DNA from: a bacterium
GTDB lineage: Bacteria > Orphanbacterota > Orphanbacteria > Orphanbacterales > Orphanbacteraceae
Direction: 5' to 3'
Length of the DNA: 64,000 nt
Assembly: GCA_025782575.1 (NCBI GenBank)
Contig: JALGYY010000008.1
Location: 44,373 to 108,372, forward strand
Shown piece by piece: positions 28,224 to 37,595 of this stretch (position 1 is the first letter of the stretch; each line of letters opens with the position of its first letter). The notes under the pieces were generated by a model. The model was not told the origin of the DNA. It saw nothing but the letters and a program-made list of their open reading frames with translations, and searched no databases. Made by a program: the position numbers and the translations under genes.

Positions 28224-30245
28224 ATGAATCGGGCAATCTTCCCTCTCCTGTTGATGTTGTTCGCCATACTCGCTCCAGCCTCTAACGCCGATTCCATTCG
28301 TCCTTCCGACCGCTTTGTCGCGGGGGAGGAACCGGGATCTGTCGAGCGCCTGCCTGCACGGCTCGCGGAGTTCCGCCCGAGCGACAAATCGATACAAAGT
28401 GTCGCCACCGTCTGCCCCGATTCATTCGATGTGATTCATTACAACCTCTTCATAAACATCAAGACGCCGACAACGACTCTCGAATGCGAAGCAACCATTC
28501 GCTTCAGTGCCACCAAGGCCAATCTGACCGGAGTCCGTCTCGATCTAAGGCAGTTGAGCGTATCCGCTATCGAGAGAAGCGGGACGCCCCTCATCTGGAG
28601 TCACGTCGGGGAAACCCTTCTGGTTACTCTCGATGCCCCTCTCCCGCTCGGGGACACGACGGAAATCAAGATCACTTACAGCGGAATCCCCGACGCGGAA
28701 GGACCTGGCGGATTCGGAGGATTTTGGTTCCACCCCGCGCCGATTACCGACTTCAGCATGGGTGTCGGCCTGAACACTGAGCCACCTTCGATGGGCCGCT
28801 ACTGGTTCCCGGGAGTCGACTCGCCCTGTGACAAGGCGACGAGCGAAGTTCATCTCAAGGTTCCGTCGGCCAAATTCGGCGTTTCGAACGGGAGGCTCAT
28901 TTCGGTGACGCCCGATTCGACAAGCCCTCGGATGATTTACAACTGGCAGAATGACCATCCGATTTCGACCTATCTGATGGCCATGTCGGTCGCCAAATAT
29001 CAAGTTGTGGCCGATACCGTTAATCCGATGATCACATACTATGTACACGACACCGCGCCGGCTCTCGGCACGTTTCAAAACGTGCACCACATGATGGATA
29101 CATTCGAATCTCTCTTCGGCGCATACCCATACGACACGTTTTCCTTCGTCACTACACCCCTGGGCGACATGGAGCATCAGACGTGCGTCTTTCACAGCAC
29201 CGCCCTCATGACGGGGGATACTTCATACGATGACATCCTTTCGCACGAGTTGACTCACCAGTGGTTCGGCAATCTGGTTACCTACGGCGACTGGCGCGAC
29301 GTCTGGCTATCTGAAGGGTTCGCCACCTATGGAGAGGCTCTCTTTCGAGAGGATTATTACAGTGTAAACAACTATCACAATTATGTTAATAACCAACTCA
29401 TGCCGGCCTACTTGAACGCAGCCGGCAGCCTCACATGGCCCATCTATGACCCCGTCAGCAAATGGGGGCCGACTTCGTACGAGAAGGGGGCGACGGTCCT
29501 TCACATGCTGCGGCATGTCATGGGCGACGGGCCGTTCTTCGCTGCGCTGAATGACTACCTTGACAATCATCGATACGGGAACGCGGTGACCTCCGACTTC
29601 CAGGCCGACTGCGAAGGTCAATACGGCGGTTCGCTTGCGTGGTTCTTCAATGAGTGGATTTTCAGCGGCGGACATCCGATTTTTGATTGGGGGTGGGAAG
29701 CCCTGGACCTGGGGGGCTCGTGGGAAGTCTCGATCCAGACCGTACAGACTCAGACAATCGGCCCCGTTTACACCATGCCTGTCGACTTCCTGATCAGCTG
29801 GGCGGGTGGTGACACGACAGTAGTCGCGGAGGTGAACGCCCTGTCCCAGACTTTTGTTTTCACTGTCCCGTTCGAGCCGACCGGTCTCCTGTTCGACCCC
29901 GATAACTGGCTTCTGGACGAAGCGAATGAAATCGCGACCGGCACCCCTGCAGGAGTGATCCCCCCATGGATCACGCTCGGACCGAACCGGCCGAATCCAT
30001 TCAATCCGGCAACAATCATCCCGTTCAGGCTCCCCGGAAACTCGCCGGTAACTCTCGAAATCTTTAATACGGGAGGCCGTCTCGTCCGATCGCTTCTGAT
30101 GAACGAGCCGCGAGCCGCGGGAGACCACTCAATCAGATGGGACGGGCTGGACGGCGAACGGAACCAGGCTTCCAGCGGAGTCTATTTCTACAGGCTTCTC
30201 AGCCGCGAAGGGACCGAAACCAGAAAGATGCAGCTGATTCGTTGA
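28224..30245 (+). CDS. Secreted M1-family aminopeptidase with FlgD-Ig/T9SS-type tail
   Basis: 673 aa. Signal peptide at ~1-22, then an M1 N-terminal beta domain (residues ~60-240) and the catalytic domain: HELTHQWFGN, 18 residues, then Glu in WLSEGFATYGE. The exopeptidase GxMEN loop reads GDMEH. Residues ~585-673 are the sorting tail (RPNPFNPATI, GGRLVRSL, SGVYFYRL). It should release N-terminal amino acids from peptides outside the cell or at its surface. AAGGAGAAT precedes the ATG by a good distance. The tail matches those at 30311, 52781 and 55276. Confidence 0.92.
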   Translation: MNRAIFPLLLMLFAILAPASNADSIRPSDRFVAGEEPGSVERLPARLAEFRPSDKSIQSVATVCPDSFDVIHYNLFINIKTPTTTLECEATIRFSATKANLTGVRLDLRQLSVSAIERSGTPLIWSHVGETLLVTLDAPLPLGDTTEIKITYSGIPDAEGPGGFGGFWFHPAPITDFSMGVGLNTEPPSMGRYWFPGVDSPCDKATSEVHLKVPSAKFGVSNGRLISVTPDSTSPRMIYNWQNDHPISTYLMAMSVAKYQVVADTVNPMITYYVHDTAPALGTFQNVHHMMDTFESLFGAYPYDTFSFVTTPLGDMEHQTCVFHSTALMTGDTSYDDILSHELTHQWFGNLVTYGDWRDVWLSEGFATYGEALFREDYYSVNNYHNYVNNQLMPAYLNAAGSLTWPIYDPVSKWGPTSYEKGATVLHMLRHVMGDGPFFAALNDYLDNHRYGNAVTSDFQADCEGQYGGSLAWFFNEWIFSGGHPIFDWGWEALDLGGSWEVSIQTVQTQTIGPVYTMPVDFLISWAGGDTTVVAEVNALSQTFVFTVPFEPTGLLFDPDNWLLDEANEIATGTPAGVIPPWITLGPNRPNPFNPATIIPFRLPGNSPVTLEIFNTGGRLVRSLLMNEPRAAGDHSIRWDGLDGERNQASSGVYFYRLLSREGTETRKMQLIR

Positions 30246-30310
30246 TCAGGCGGAAGACCGCCCCCCCAACAAGAGGACGGTCATTGGTTGACTAATGTGG
30301 TCGTTCCATA

Positions 30311-31795
30311 CTAGCGGATAACGAGGTGGCGGCGCGTCCAACTCTCCTGGTTCGCAGAGAGACGAAGGAAGTAGATACCGCTCGCGACGGCGTTTCCCTG
30401 TGCATCTCTTCCATCCCAACGGGCCTGATGGCGACCGGGACCGGATCGTCCCTCCACAAGGGTTCTCACAAGGCGCCCGGCAGCGTCATAAACCCGAAGC
30501 GCTACCACCCCCCCCGACTTTGAAGGGACTGAATAGGAAATCGAAGTTTCACCGCGTGATGGACTGGGATATCCCGGCGAGAGAGCGAGGGAAAAACCGT
30601 CTCGCCCTTCACTGTTCACCGATGTCGGAAGTTTCCCAAGTGAGTCGAACATCATCGTGTATGCATCGTCCGGGTAACAACCGATTATGCCCGACGCGGG
30701 CACCGGAACCGTCCCGATACTGTCGGTGAAGTTCTCGAGCAGAACAAAATTGAGACTCGATGGGATCACCATCTGCGTGTGATCCAGAAAGATCTCAAAA
30801 GTGGAGCTCAGGCTGAGAGTGTCACGGGCAACAGTCTGCCCGCTCGGACTGAGGCGCGCTTCGAGCACGTAATCCCCGGTCATCGGCATTGCGACGCCGT
30901 CGACAAGATCAAATCGTACCGGCCAGCGATTGCCGTTCGGGAAGAGCCTGTAATCGTCCCATCGGTAATCGATGTCGTGATTCCTCGCCCATTTGGCCAT
31001 CGACTTGAGCTCGGCTTTCCGGCAGTTATGAAGATCGATCTTGCGGCTCCCCAGCACATCCCACTGCCCGTTCGCATAAACAAAGCCGGTGGAGAGCGTC
31101 GAATCGAGAGCATCGAACCCCTCGTTGTCCACCATTGTAAGAAAGAAGCCGCTCGACTCGCCGCCATACAGCGTGTCGGTTTCGATCAGGTACCGATCGG
31201 ACCACACGTTCCATTTGCTCCGGTATCCCCAGACACCGTTCGGTGGTTCCCATCCGGGCCCGGTCCCCGTACCGGTGAGATATCCGACGCTTACGGTCGA
31301 ATTCCAGTCACCGGGGCTCGTGAAACAGTTTGAACAGAAATGGTGGACCATACGGGCGGTCGCCGGCTGGGATGCGTGGTCGATCGCCGGCGTTTCCGGG
31401 TCAAGGTTCCACATTTTGACTACCGATACGAGTTCCAGAGTCTCCAGTGAAGCCGGCTCCCAGTTGTCGTATGTGTACGGATTCGTCTCGATTCCGCGGT
31501 GCTGTCCGACAGCCGAAATTCCCGTGTTCCCATAAACCTGGAAGTACCCGTTCGTTTCGCGAAAACTGAGGTTCCCATCCTCGTAGAGCGGGCGCCACGG
31601 GAACAAGTTGAGCTGATTCGAGGAAGTGTCCATCACGCCGTCGTTGAAGTCGTCAATCAGGAGATACCCGGTTCTGGTCTGCTGGAGCGCAAGAGATGAG
31701 GCCTTGGAAACGGCAGATGTCGCCATGAGCAGGAGTGCCGACAAAATGATCAGATAGCAGGGCGCAATCCGTGCGGACTTCAGGTCCAGGCTCAA
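30311..31795 (-). CDS. Secreted protein with T9SS-type sorting tail, unknown function
   Basis: About 494 aa. I choose TTG 31795 because GGAGGA lies 6 nt upstream; the frame also has TTG at 31801. A signal peptide (LIILSALLLMATSAVSKA) leads into a beta-rich domain starting LLIDDFNDGVMD, a pattern seen in carbohydrate-binding jelly-roll modules, but no catalytic motif was recognised. Residues ~405-494 are the tail (GYPSPSRGETSISYSVP, AGRLVRTLVEG, SGIYFLRL). It is convergent with the aminopeptidase and divergent from the PhnD-like gene. Confidence 0.78.
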   Translation of the reverse strand: MSLDLKSARIAPCYLIILSALLLMATSAVSKASSLALQQTRTGYLLIDDFNDGVMDTSSNQLNLFPWRPLYEDGNLSFRETNGYFQVYGNTGISAVGQHRGIETNPYTYDNWEPASLETLELVSVVKMWNLDPETPAIDHASQPATARMVHHFCSNCFTSPGDWNSTVSVGYLTGTGTGPGWEPPNGVWGYRSKWNVWSDRYLIETDTLYGGESSGFFLTMVDNEGFDALDSTLSTGFVYANGQWDVLGSRKIDLHNCRKAELKSMAKWARNHDIDYRWDDYRLFPNGNRWPVRFDLVDGVAMPMTGDYVLEARLSPSGQTVARDTLSLSSTFEIFLDHTQMVIPSSLNFVLLENFTDSIGTVPVPASGIIGCYPDDAYTMMFDSLGKLPTSVNSEGRDGFSLALSPGYPSPSRGETSISYSVPSKSGGVVALRVYDAAGRLVRTLVEGRSGPGRHQARWDGRDAQGNAVASGIYFLRLSANQESWTRRHLVIR

Positions 31796-32033
31796 GATCA
31801 ATCCTCCAGAGCATCGATTCTTCAGCCCATAAGACCGGGGTAATCATTCATGCTCTTCTGGAAGCCGCCTCCTCTGGGAGGCCGGCAGGGCTGTTCCCGG
31901 CGCGACGCGTGCGGTGCGTCGGTAATGGGGGGAGTGCTGCCAGCATATCACAATCACCTGTTTCTCGCAACTTCGGCTGGCGCATTCAGCTAAAGGCCCG
32001 ATCGGGAAGTTCACACCCGTCCGCAGATTCCCC

Positions 32034-32062
32034 TTCCGGAGTGTACCGGAAAGGTTTATGTT
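32034..32062 (+). promoter_or_regulatory. Candidate promoter/operator of the PhnD-like gene
   Basis: TTCCGG (32034-32039) and CCGGAA (32046-32051) form an inverted repeat 17 nt before a -10-like TATGTT; the transcript would carry the strong GAGAGGAGG site at the start codon. This is a weak -35 and possibly an operator. Confidence 0.3.
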
Positions 32063-32091
32063 GTGTGAGCGTGAGAGAGAGGAGGTATCAC

Positions 32092-32982
32092 ATGAATCGT
32101 TGCCTCTCCGTTTTGGGATTGCTGACCGGGCTATTGCTTCTCCTTCCCCTTCCTGTGGCCGCAGACGAGGATCCGGATATCCAGTTCGGATTCTACCCTT
32201 CCCACAACAGGGACCAGCTGCTGATCCTGGCCGATGAATTCTGCGAATACATTTCGAAGAAGGCAAAGGTCAAGGTCAAGCCGTTCGTCAGCGTGGGATA
32301 CGACGATCTGGTCGAGGAAATCACAGCCAACAATGTTCATTTCGCCTGGATGTCTCCCCTCAGTTTCGTGCAAGCCGAGAAGAAGGGAAACGCCCGCGTA
32401 CTTCTCAAGTCGGTACGTGGATCGAATCCGTTCTACTGGGGCGCGGTAATTGTCCGAAAAGGACGGAACATTGAGACGCTGGAGGATCTCAAGGGCAAGA
32501 AGATGGGATGGACCTACCCGAGCAGTACAGCCGGTTTCATCTTCACCAAAGCCGCTCTGCATGCCGAAGGGATAAACGCCGACACATACTTCTCCGAGAA
32601 CCTCTTTCTCGGCGGCTACGACGAACTGGTCAAAGCCGTGGTGGAGAGCAAGGTCGATGCGGGGGCGTGCTTCGCCAATGACATTGACGGCAAGAGAGGG
32701 GCGTGGAGCCAGTACTTGAGCGCGGCGGATCGCAGAAAGATCAAGCCGATCTTCTTCACCAAACCGATTCCCGGCGACACCATTTCGGGATCGAAGATCT
32801 TTATCAACGCGAATCCGAAAGTTACAAACCGGATTCTGCAGGTTCTACTCGACATGGGGGAAGATGAGAAAGGGGCACAAATCCTGACCGATCTCTACCA
32901 GGTCGACTTCCTGGTGGATGCCGAAAATGACGACTATGAATCGGTGAGAGAAGCAGCCCTTCTTTTCCCCGATCGATACTGA
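32092..32982 (+). CDS. Phosphate/phosphonate ABC substrate-binding protein (PhnD-like), orphan
   Basis: About 296 aa from ATG 32092 with a very strong ribosome site. The signal peptide ends at PVAADE. The PhnD/PtxB-like periplasmic fold is recognisable: IQFGFYPSHNRDQLL, FVSVGYDDLVEEI, WMSPLSFVQAEKKG, LKGKKMGWTYPSSTAGFIF, ESKVDAGACFANDI, and KIFINANPKVTNRIL. The family binds phosphonates, phosphite or other small anions for ABC import, or serves as a sensory input. No permease or ATPase is in the window, so it works with distant genes or as a sensor ligand-binder. A terminator follows at 33019. Confidence 0.88.
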   Translation: MNRCLSVLGLLTGLLLLLPLPVAADEDPDIQFGFYPSHNRDQLLILADEFCEYISKKAKVKVKPFVSVGYDDLVEEITANNVHFAWMSPLSFVQAEKKGNARVLLKSVRGSNPFYWGAVIVRKGRNIETLEDLKGKKMGWTYPSSTAGFIFTKAALHAEGINADTYFSENLFLGGYDELVKAVVESKVDAGACFANDIDGKRGAWSQYLSAADRRKIKPIFFTKPIPGDTISGSKIFINANPKVTNRILQVLLDMGEDEKGAQILTDLYQVDFLVDAENDDYESVREAALLFPDRY

Positions 32983-33018
32983 TCGCCTGGTCTTCACCCG
33001 AAGCGGGTAGATATAAAG

Positions 33019-33055
33019 AGCTCCGCGTAACCCGTTCCGGGAGCGCGGAGCTTTT
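33019..33055 (+). terminator. Rho-independent terminator after the PhnD-like gene
   Basis: A 9-bp GC-rich stem (AGCTCCGCG / CGCGGAGCT) with a 16-nt loop is followed by TTTT. It lies between convergent genes and may also serve the saccharopine operon. Confidence 0.75.
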
Positions 33056-33068
33056 CATATGTAACCCT

Positions 33069-34394
33069 TTAGCTCAATACCCGCAGCTTCTCCACGCAGC
33101 CGATTCCGAGTTGCGCCAGTTCTTCCAGAATCGGCCTGTAGACGTCCGGTTCAATCGGAATTTGAACACCTGTGCTCTTGAGCGTTCCGTCCAGAATGAA
33201 ACGGGCTGCAATCGCCGCGGGAAGCCCGACTGTGCGGGCCATGGCGGAGTCGCCCCCCGGACACCCGTAATCAATCAGAGTCGAGGTGATCGCTTCGCGG
33301 CGGCCGGTCGGAAACTGTGCCGTGAACCGATGATGCAGCACGATCATGTCCCGCTCCCGTTCACGATATGACATGCGTTCCAGCATGCGCTCGGTAAGAA
33401 CATCAATCGTGCCTCCCTTGTTCATCCGGATCGGATCTGTTTCGAACAGACCGAGCCACTCGATGTTCCTAATGGCTCGAGAATCCATGCGAACGCCGCA
33501 GGAGTGGGCTACACGCCTTCGCAGATCGCCGCGACCGGGAACAATATTCTCCAGTAGACCGGCGTAGGTCATGCCCTTCAGATTCCGGTCCTCGATGTCC
33601 ATGTAGCCGATATCGACAAGGACCTTCATCGTCTCGCACCACCCCGGATTCCGAAGAGTCGCGCGGAACACCGTCTTCGAATTGCCGAGACCATATGTAT
33701 CGACATAGCTGATCGAATCCCGGTTGGGATAGGCTTCGAACATCCCCGCTCCGGGGACGGCGATCGATCGCCTGTCCACAAACAGCTTCTCGCTCGGAAC
33801 ATCGATCCGACGACCCTCTTCGAGATAGCTGGCCGAATTCTTGCCCGCAAGCAGAACACCGTACGGCGACCAGGAGAACTTGTAGCCGAAGGGATTATCA
33901 TTCGCTTCCGGCGCCGGCAGGCCTCCGCAGAAGGACCGGAACTCGACGATCTCCCCCCCTCTTTCCCAGACGTCATGAAAGACTCTCATGGCTGACATGT
34001 GGTCAATACCGGGATCGAGCCCGATCTCATTCAGAATGAGAACTCCCGCGTCGACAGCGGGTCGGTTCCGCTCGAGCATGGCTTCACTGACATACGACGT
34101 CGTAATCATATGCTTGCCGTGTGCGATACAAAGATCCGCCACTTTCACGTGATAAGCATAAGGAACCAGGCTGATCACAAGATCCGTTTCAGAGATCAGC
34201 TCTTCGAGGGAGCTCGAATCATTCAGGTTCAGTTCGACGGCGCTCCCACGATCATGACTATCGATGAGGGCGATCGCCTTGGAGAGGGTTCGGCTCGCCA
34301 CCACGACTCGCAGCGACGGATGATCCAGCAAATACCGCACATGAGGTCGGGCGACCAGCCCCGCGCCGAGAACAAGAACGCTCTTCGATTTCAT
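33069..34394 (-). CDS. Saccharopine dehydrogenase paralogue 1 (LYS9-like)
   Basis: 441 aa. Rossmann start VLVLGAGLVARPHVRYL, then DLVISLVPYAYHVKVAD, family signature LNEIGLDPGIDHMSAM, FRSFCGGLPAPEANDNPFGYK, and YGCPGGDSAMARTVGLPAA near the C-terminus. The family cleaves saccharopine to glutamate and aminoadipate semialdehyde (degradation) or runs in reverse. It is the last gene of a three-gene operon and a close paralogue of the next gene, 121 nt upstream. Relative to paralogue 2 the substrate-loop residues differ (SFCGGLPAPEAN against SHCGGIPSPLAN), so the two may divide substrates. Confidence 0.88.
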   Translation of the reverse strand: MKSKSVLVLGAGLVARPHVRYLLDHPSLRVVVASRTLSKAIALIDSHDRGSAVELNLNDSSSLEELISETDLVISLVPYAYHVKVADLCIAHGKHMITTSYVSEAMLERNRPAVDAGVLILNEIGLDPGIDHMSAMRVFHDVWERGGEIVEFRSFCGGLPAPEANDNPFGYKFSWSPYGVLLAGKNSASYLEEGRRIDVPSEKLFVDRRSIAVPGAGMFEAYPNRDSISYVDTYGLGNSKTVFRATLRNPGWCETMKVLVDIGYMDIEDRNLKGMTYAGLLENIVPGRGDLRRRVAHSCGVRMDSRAIRNIEWLGLFETDPIRMNKGGTIDVLTERMLERMSYRERERDMIVLHHRFTAQFPTGRREAITSTLIDYGCPGGDSAMARTVGLPAAIAARFILDGTLKSTGVQIPIEPDVYRPILEELAQLGIGCVEKLRVLS

Positions 34395-34515
34395 GATGTC
34401 AATCCTCTTGCACCGGGGGGGTACATTGATGCGATCAGGATCACTACTCGCTCGCCCTATATATCGTCAACCGAAGCCTCCGGGGCAAGAGAGAGGAGAA
34501 CGATTTCGAAAGGAT

Positions 34516-35838
34516 TCAGGCAAGTTTTTCGGTCAATTCCTTGAGATGGATTCCGAGCCCTTCGAGTGCGGAAAGTACCGGTTCGTATATCTCCGGCTCG
34601 ATGGGGATGCGGACACCCTTTTCGACGACTTTTTCTTCCACAATCAGACGGGTGGCAACCGCGGCCGGCAGACTGACCGAGCGGGCCATGGCCGAATCAC
34701 CGCCGGGAACACCGTACGCGATCAGCGTCGATACGCTTCGCTCTTTCTCGCCGGAATCGAATTCGGCTTCCACTTCGTCGATCAGAACAAGCATATCCGA
34801 TTCATCGGGACCGTATGTCATGAGCCGGCTCGCACGGGCGACCAGCGCGTCTTCCGGCGTACCGGATTCGATCCCCACCGGCTCATCCGAGAACAGCCCG
34901 AGCCAGTTCAGGCGGGACATGACCGGGCTGTCCACCGCTACGTCAAGATGCTCGGCGGCCTGCACCGCCCGCTCCCGTCCATCGTTCCCGTTCAACCTGT
35001 CGAAGAGATCGGCTAGAGTGAGTCCGCCCATATGCATTTTCTGAGCGCCGAACATGCCGATTGTTTCGAGAGCGCGAATCGTCTCACACCATCCCGGATA
35101 GCGAAGAGTGGATCGGAGAACTGTCGACGCATCCTCCAGACCATAGAGAGGGATGTACTTCAGAGAATCCCGGTTCGGATAAGCCTCCAGCTCGCCGAGC
35201 CCCTCGACCGGGAACTTCCAGGTATGCTCGTGCAACTCGTCGCCATGAAGATCGATCGTATTACCGTCGCGGAGATAGACAGCCGGCCGGCGCCCGGCAT
35301 TCAGCGCCCCATATGGATTCCACGAAAACTTGTATCCCAACGGATTGTTGTTCGCCAGGGGCGAAGGAATACCGCCGCAATGGGAACGATAGGAGACTAC
35401 CTTTCCTTCCCGCTTCCGGACGCTATGAATGAGCTTCATAGCGGACATGTGGTCGATCCCGGGATCGAGACCGATTTCATTCAGCAGCACCACACCCGCC
35501 CGCTCGGCCTCTTTGTTCAACGCATGCATGTCGTCACTGACGTAAGAGGCGGTCACCATCGATTTGTGGGCGGAGACACAATGCCTGGCTACGAGCGGAT
35601 GGTAGTCATAGGGGACCATGCTGACGACAGCATCGGAAGACCGAATCAGATTATCCAGACCCGAACTGTCACCGAGATCGAGAAACGCCACTTCCCCATG
35701 AGATCGCCCGGCAATCAGTTCCTCACCACGCTCCGGCTCGAGTGTCGCCACGCGGACTCTGTAGCCTGCGTCGTCGAGTAGATAGTGAATCAACGGACCC
35801 GCCACGCGGCCCGAACCGAGAACGAGAATCTCTTTCAT
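34516..35838 (-). CDS. Saccharopine dehydrogenase paralogue 2 (LYS9-like)
   Basis: 440 aa. The same architecture as its neighbour: VLGSGRVAGPLIHYLLDD, DAVVSMVPYDYHPLVA, LNEIGLDPGIDHMSAM, YRSHCGGIPSPLANNNPLGYK and YGVPGGDSAMARSVSLPAA. Its ATG overlaps the stop of the lysine-ketoglutarate reductase gene by 4 nt (ATGA), so this paralogue is the one directly coupled to that enzyme. Together they match the two halves of the eukaryotic bifunctional aminoadipate semialdehyde synthase, split here into two proteins. Confidence 0.9.
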   Translation of the reverse strand: MKEILVLGSGRVAGPLIHYLLDDAGYRVRVATLEPERGEELIAGRSHGEVAFLDLGDSSGLDNLIRSSDAVVSMVPYDYHPLVARHCVSAHKSMVTASYVSDDMHALNKEAERAGVVLLNEIGLDPGIDHMSAMKLIHSVRKREGKVVSYRSHCGGIPSPLANNNPLGYKFSWNPYGALNAGRRPAVYLRDGNTIDLHGDELHEHTWKFPVEGLGELEAYPNRDSLKYIPLYGLEDASTVLRSTLRYPGWCETIRALETIGMFGAQKMHMGGLTLADLFDRLNGNDGRERAVQAAEHLDVAVDSPVMSRLNWLGLFSDEPVGIESGTPEDALVARASRLMTYGPDESDMLVLIDEVEAEFDSGEKERSVSTLIAYGVPGGDSAMARSVSLPAAVATRLIVEEKVVEKGVRIPIEPEIYEPVLSALEGLGIHLKELTEKLA

Positions 35839-37136
35839 CGGTCGTTTTCTCCCAGATGTGATCTGATGTAACGGTACGACTCGGTCAGCACGCCGTCCTT
35901 CAGGATGAGTGCTTCCCGAAAAGGCTCCGGAAGAGTGATTTTCTCGACGGAATCATCGAAGTCGGCCCGTGCGAGGCCCCCCAGGAACGGAGAAAGCGCC
36001 CGGCTGAACTCTTCGGACGACTCACGGGGCAGTTCGCAGGGCAGGTTGTCGACCGCTTCGATCAGAATCCCCTCCCCCTCCACGCCGTCCGTCGTCTCCC
36101 CCGTCAACGGATTGTAGACGTATACCGGATTACCAGGATCGGCGCCGCGCACATAGACCTCGACGGCGCCATCTATGTCGGCGCTGATGTCTCCGATCAA
36201 GCTGAGCTTCCGGTCCCCACTCTCCCAGGCTCTTTCCAGATAGTCGCGCGTAACGAGCCGCGGGTATCTCTCTTCCCAGTAGATCGCGTTGATCAGCATT
36301 GTAAGATGAGGCAGATACTGCTCGAATTTCGATTCGTACTTTTCCGGATAATCATAATAATCCTGAAGTTCGAACGGTGTTCCGTCTTCCAGTGGCCTGG
36401 CCATATGCTTTTCCTGAAAGACGACCTTGGTAAAAGAGGTCGACGGCGAACGACTGCCGAGCTCCTCCGGTTCGACATCCTCCGGATGGAGAAGGTCGAA
36501 GATTTCCTGCGCCCCTTTCGAGACGTTACCGTATCCGGCGAATCCGCAGACTACCGGATCGAGCGTGTCCGGCAGTCCCCCGAGACGGATCGCATCGCCG
36601 GCCCGTCCGACGGCTGTCTTCGCGGCCTCGAGGCTCTCATACTCGTGGGACACTTTGATGGCGGAAAGTGGGGTTACCAGTCCCTGAGGCGCGAGACGCC
36701 TTCCATAGAAGTGAAGTGAATCGATCATGCCTGCGAGACCGGCGAACCTCCCGAAGAGGACGAGCCGGCGTCCTTCTTCATCAACGATTTTCTCGTAGTC
36801 GAAGAGGTGGCACTTCAGCTCCATCATTCTGCGGAGCATGGCCATGTTGTATTCTTGCCCCTTGATCGTGTGGGAGAAGAACAGATAGGCCTTTCCGGGT
36901 AGAAATTTATCCGCGGGGATTTCCTTTACGCCAAAGATAATATCTGCCGGGGAGAGATCGGCTGTGACCGTCGCCCCCGCATCTTGATACTCTTCGTTTC
37001 GGAATACCCTCTTCTTCGAGGGTTCCACCAGCACTTTTATACCCTGGCCCGTGAGCTTCTTTACCTCGTCAGGAGTGATCGGCACACGCCGCTCCCATAC
37101 CGTTTTGTCTTCCCTGCGGATCCCGATCGTATTCAT
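35835..37136 (-). CDS. Lysine-ketoglutarate reductase (saccharopine-forming, LKR-like)
   Basis: About 433 aa from ATG 37136 (GGAG 5 nt upstream); a frame to 37166 adds 10 residues. The N-terminus matches the alanine dehydrogenase/transhydrogenase fold used by LKR: IGIRREDKTVWERRVPITP, ADIIFGVKEIP, YLFFSHTIKGQEYN, LFDYEKIVDEEGRRLVLFG and FAGLAGMIDSLHFYG. A second Rossmann domain has VCGFAGYGNVSKGAQEI. It condenses lysine with 2-oxoglutarate to saccharopine. Being first in the operon with saccharopine dehydrogenases points to lysine degradation (or aminoadipate chemistry), not biosynthesis, but the direction is inferred. Confidence 0.9.
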   Translation of the reverse strand: MNTIGIRREDKTVWERRVPITPDEVKKLTGQGIKVLVEPSKKRVFRNEEYQDAGATVTADLSPADIIFGVKEIPADKFLPGKAYLFFSHTIKGQEYNMAMLRRMMELKCHLFDYEKIVDEEGRRLVLFGRFAGLAGMIDSLHFYGRRLAPQGLVTPLSAIKVSHEYESLEAAKTAVGRAGDAIRLGGLPDTLDPVVCGFAGYGNVSKGAQEIFDLLHPEDVEPEELGSRSPSTSFTKVVFQEKHMARPLEDGTPFELQDYYDYPEKYESKFEQYLPHLTMLINAIYWEERYPRLVTRDYLERAWESGDRKLSLIGDISADIDGAVEVYVRGADPGNPVYVYNPLTGETTDGVEGEGILIEAVDNLPCELPRESSEEFSRALSPFLGGLARADFDDSVEKITLPEPFREALILKDGVLTESYRYIRSHLGENDR

Positions 37137-37196
37137 TGGCACTCCGAATTCATCTCCGTTCTGCACTGTCTATTCCGGGGGGAAGGTCCAATTGTG

Positions 37197-37595
37197 TCAA
37201 AGGGGGCTCGCCGTGTCAAACCCGTGTCGGGTCTTCATCCAGCCCCCCAGAAGGACGCCCGGGATCACCAGAATCAGGAACGAGATATGGTACCAGGGCG
37301 GCATGAGATCCCACGCCCCGATCTGCACGAAGATCCCCATGGCGAGATTCACGAATCCGAGAACCAGCACGTGTCCCATCGGATTCTTCTTTGCAATGAG
37401 GGCCGTAATAAAGCCGCAGATCAATGAAATCAGGACATGCTGAACCAGAAGAGCCAGATTGATTCCGATCTCCCCCCGTGTCCCGTCGACGATGAAGTTC
37501 CCCGGAAAGATGCTCGCTACCAGATTGCTGAGCGGCATGGTCAGGAGGCCGTAGGCCATGAATCCGGCAATCACGGCTGACACGGATCGAATCAT
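37197..37595 (-). CDS. Small four-helix membrane protein
   Basis: 132 aa with about four transmembrane segments (SVSAVIAGFMAYGLLTM; ALLVQHVLISLICGFITAL; VLVLGFVNLAMGIFVQIG; ISFLILVIPGVLLGGWM). I do not recognise the family. The start overlaps the SRPBCC gene stop by 4 nt (ATGA), so it belongs to the ArsR-SRPBCC operon and is probably controlled with it. Confidence 0.75.
   Translation of the reverse strand: MIRSVSAVIAGFMAYGLLTMPLSNLVASIFPGNFIVDGTRGEIGINLALLVQHVLISLICGFITALIAKKNPMGHVLVLGFVNLAMGIFVQIGAWDLMPPWYHISFLILVIPGVLLGGWMKTRHGFDTASPL

Noticed and set aside
29307..30128. 273-codon minus-strand open frame inside the aminopeptidase gene
   Set aside because: The aminopeptidase on the other strand has full family motifs over this whole stretch.
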